From: Beaufortia kweichowensis | Taxonomy: Eukaryota; Chordata; Actinopteri; Cypriniformes; Gastromyzontidae | Assembly (NCBI GenBank): GCA_019155185.1 | Contig: CM032805.1 | Coordinates: 15,956,942-16,020,941, forward strand | Reading direction: 5' to 3' | Length of the DNA stretch: 64,000 nucleotides | Shown: positions 62,541-64,000 of the stretch, in pieces | Numbering within the stretch: the stretch's first letter is position 1 | Layout: the number at the start of each line of letters is the position of its first letter | The notes under the pieces: generated by a model | Seen by the model: the letters and a program-made list of their open reading frames with translations, nothing else | Told to the model about the DNA's origin: nothing | The model's database searches: none | Program-made: the position numbers and the translations under genes

Positions 62541-62672
62541 AATAATGATTCATAAGTTGAGCTGTTGGGTACGATTAACGGGAAAATCGGTCATTTGACT
62601 TCTACCCATGTGAAGAGAAGTATGCGATTTCAAACAGAGATGGTGATAGAGAGACAAAAGTTGTAGAATGTA
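62541..62672 (-). repeat. Family-B interspersed repeat, copy 4 (inverted)
   Basis: On the plus strand: ATTCATAAGTTGAGCTGTTG, GGTACGATTAACG, TTGACTTCTACCCATGTG, CAAACAGAGATGGTGATAGA, GAGACAAAAGTTG. Matches copy 3 in orientation and order of words. Confidence 0.6.
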
Positions 62673-63169
62673 CTGTATTAATGATAACTAAAATCAAAAC
62701 TTTATTTCTCAATACAGATCCCTGAGCATGATTCATCACTATGTTATGAAATAGGGAAAAAGTTTGTTTTTCACGAAACTTATAAAATGCATAAAACTGC
62801 AACAACCCGAATTGATTTTCCTGATGTAACCAAGGCCACAATATTAAAACACTACTTGAATTATCTGTCTAAAAAGCTAAAATTCAACTTTAGGTCACAT
62901 GACAAAGCGTTTCATTCACTAAAGTCAACATATTCTCTAACGCAACACAAACTCTACTCAGAAACACGTCACATTACGTAAGTTAAACACTTCTGCTCAA
63001 ATTCTGTTTCATGTTTTCTTAAAAGACATCAAACAGCTGATTTAAATGCAATATGCCAAATCTAAAAATATATTTAAAACTCAAAAGAGTACCATAAAAT
63101 ATGCATACATATAGAGACACAAAACCACAAAAACAAGCGCAATACATAAACATCTAAAACTTTCATATT

Positions 63170-63560
63170 TATATGCAGGTAAGTATCTGCGCTACAGCGG
63201 GAAGTCACTTTATCGCACGAAACAACAGGCGAAGCGTTCCTCCAGGTAATAGACTCGCAGCCAACGCCACGGTCAGAACCGCCCCACTCCGACGACTCCA
63301 TGCCTATTTAATCTTATCTTGTTAATATTTTAGAAAAAGCTTACAGGCATATGAATCAATTAATTATAACTGGTATGCGGCTCATGAATAGTGCACATGG
63401 TCTGTGCCAAGTACACGTGTCAATCACAGCCGAGCAACAGCTGGCTAATTACTGCCGTCCACATCTGAAGACGCCACACTCAAAGACTGTTGTTGCTCCA
63501 GGCGTCCAAATTACACGTTACATGGACCTGGATGAACTTAATATGACTTTGATCTTAATT
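63170..63560. promoter_or_regulatory. Weak candidate non-coding island
   Basis: Two short balanced parts (63180-63300 and 63390-63530) with ATGAATCAATTAATTATAAC between them (63350-63369). No coding similarity was recognised in the 74-75 residue frames here. Confidence 0.3.
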
Positions 63561-64000
63561 TTGAGAACGAAATAAAACACTAAATTAAAGGTTCTCTGGG
63601 CCTTGAGTTGGACAAAAATTTAATTTTGATACGGTGTGAGTCAAAAATTTAAAAATAAGTCGAGTGGATCATGTAGCTAATAAGTGGACACTTTATGGTG
63701 TGTGTACATGATGTGAAGTGGTAATTTGAGGTGTTTGATTTTAAAGACCCTTAAACTCATACTAAGATCTTAAACTATCATCACATAAAGTGAGAAGAAG
63801 GTTTCATATGCATAATAATCAATGACAAACTACCTGCTAAACATGTCACCGATTTATACTGGCTGAAAAAGAGCAGATAACCTTTTTTAGCTTCTTTACA
63901 GCAAAGCAAACAGTACAAATGCAGTACAAGTCAATACTCAGTTAAATCTTCCCTCGACTAGTCCAAAGGCCACAAACTTTATCCGAGGACAATCGCATAC

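Overview
The window looks like genomic DNA of a teleost fish, most likely a cypriniform (carp, minnow or zebrafish relative). The evidence is an AT-rich background with no operon-like gene packing, two spliced coding exons separated by about 28.7 kb, very long (GA)n, (TA)n and (CA)n microsatellites, and many short non-autonomous transposons, several of which resemble repeats I know from cyprinid genomes.

Two real coding segments were found, both on the minus strand and both from one gene, npas3 (neuronal PAS domain protein 3, a bHLH-PAS transcription factor). Exon A (about 48276-48513) encodes the complete bHLH DNA-binding and dimerisation domain. Exon B (19512-19594) encodes the linker between bHLH and PAS-A and the first residues of PAS-A. 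Exon A ends one base into a codon and exon B supplies the other two bases, so they join in frame. The 5' exons (higher coordinates) and the remaining PAS and transactivation exons (lower coordinates) lie outside the window. The window therefore holds parts of three introns: at least 15.5 kb upstream of exon A, 28,681 bp between the exons, and at least 19.5 kb downstream of exon B.

The introns alternate between two kinds of DNA. (1) AT-rich, repeat-bearing stretches hold the microsatellites and transposon copies: one element with a TTAAAGGG end plus a half copy of it, three copies of an ACAGTACCAGT-ended element, one ACAGTACTGTGC-ended element, up to three copies of a GTGACC-ended element, four copies of a 150-bp unnamed repeat, and V-SINE-like tails. 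(2) Compositionally richer, non-repetitive islands of 0.2-1.7 kb have few stops on either strand in places and contain homeodomain, POU and AP-1 type motifs. The strongest lie at about 12.6-13.2, 18.7-19.25, 19.75-20.48, 21.95-23.1, 33.4-35.0, 36.1-37.0, 42.5-43.9, 45.7-47.45, 56.0-56.65 and 60.66-61.45 kb. NPAS3 is known in mammals for introns rich in conserved non-coding enhancers, so I read these islands as candidate conserved non-coding elements. That is inference; no alignment could be run.

Most long open frames in the window are artefacts of dinucleotide repeats or chance openness in the islands. I found no tRNA, rRNA, CRISPR array or autonomous transposase gene, and no evidence of a novel multi-gene system. 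The more unusual items are the E-box cluster at 13.4-13.6 kb, the palindromic homeodomain sites at 34.9 and 43.4 kb, the inverted GA/CT tracts at 53.0-53.2 kb, the 138-unit GA tract at 28.8 kb, and the tandem AG acceptors in front of exon A.
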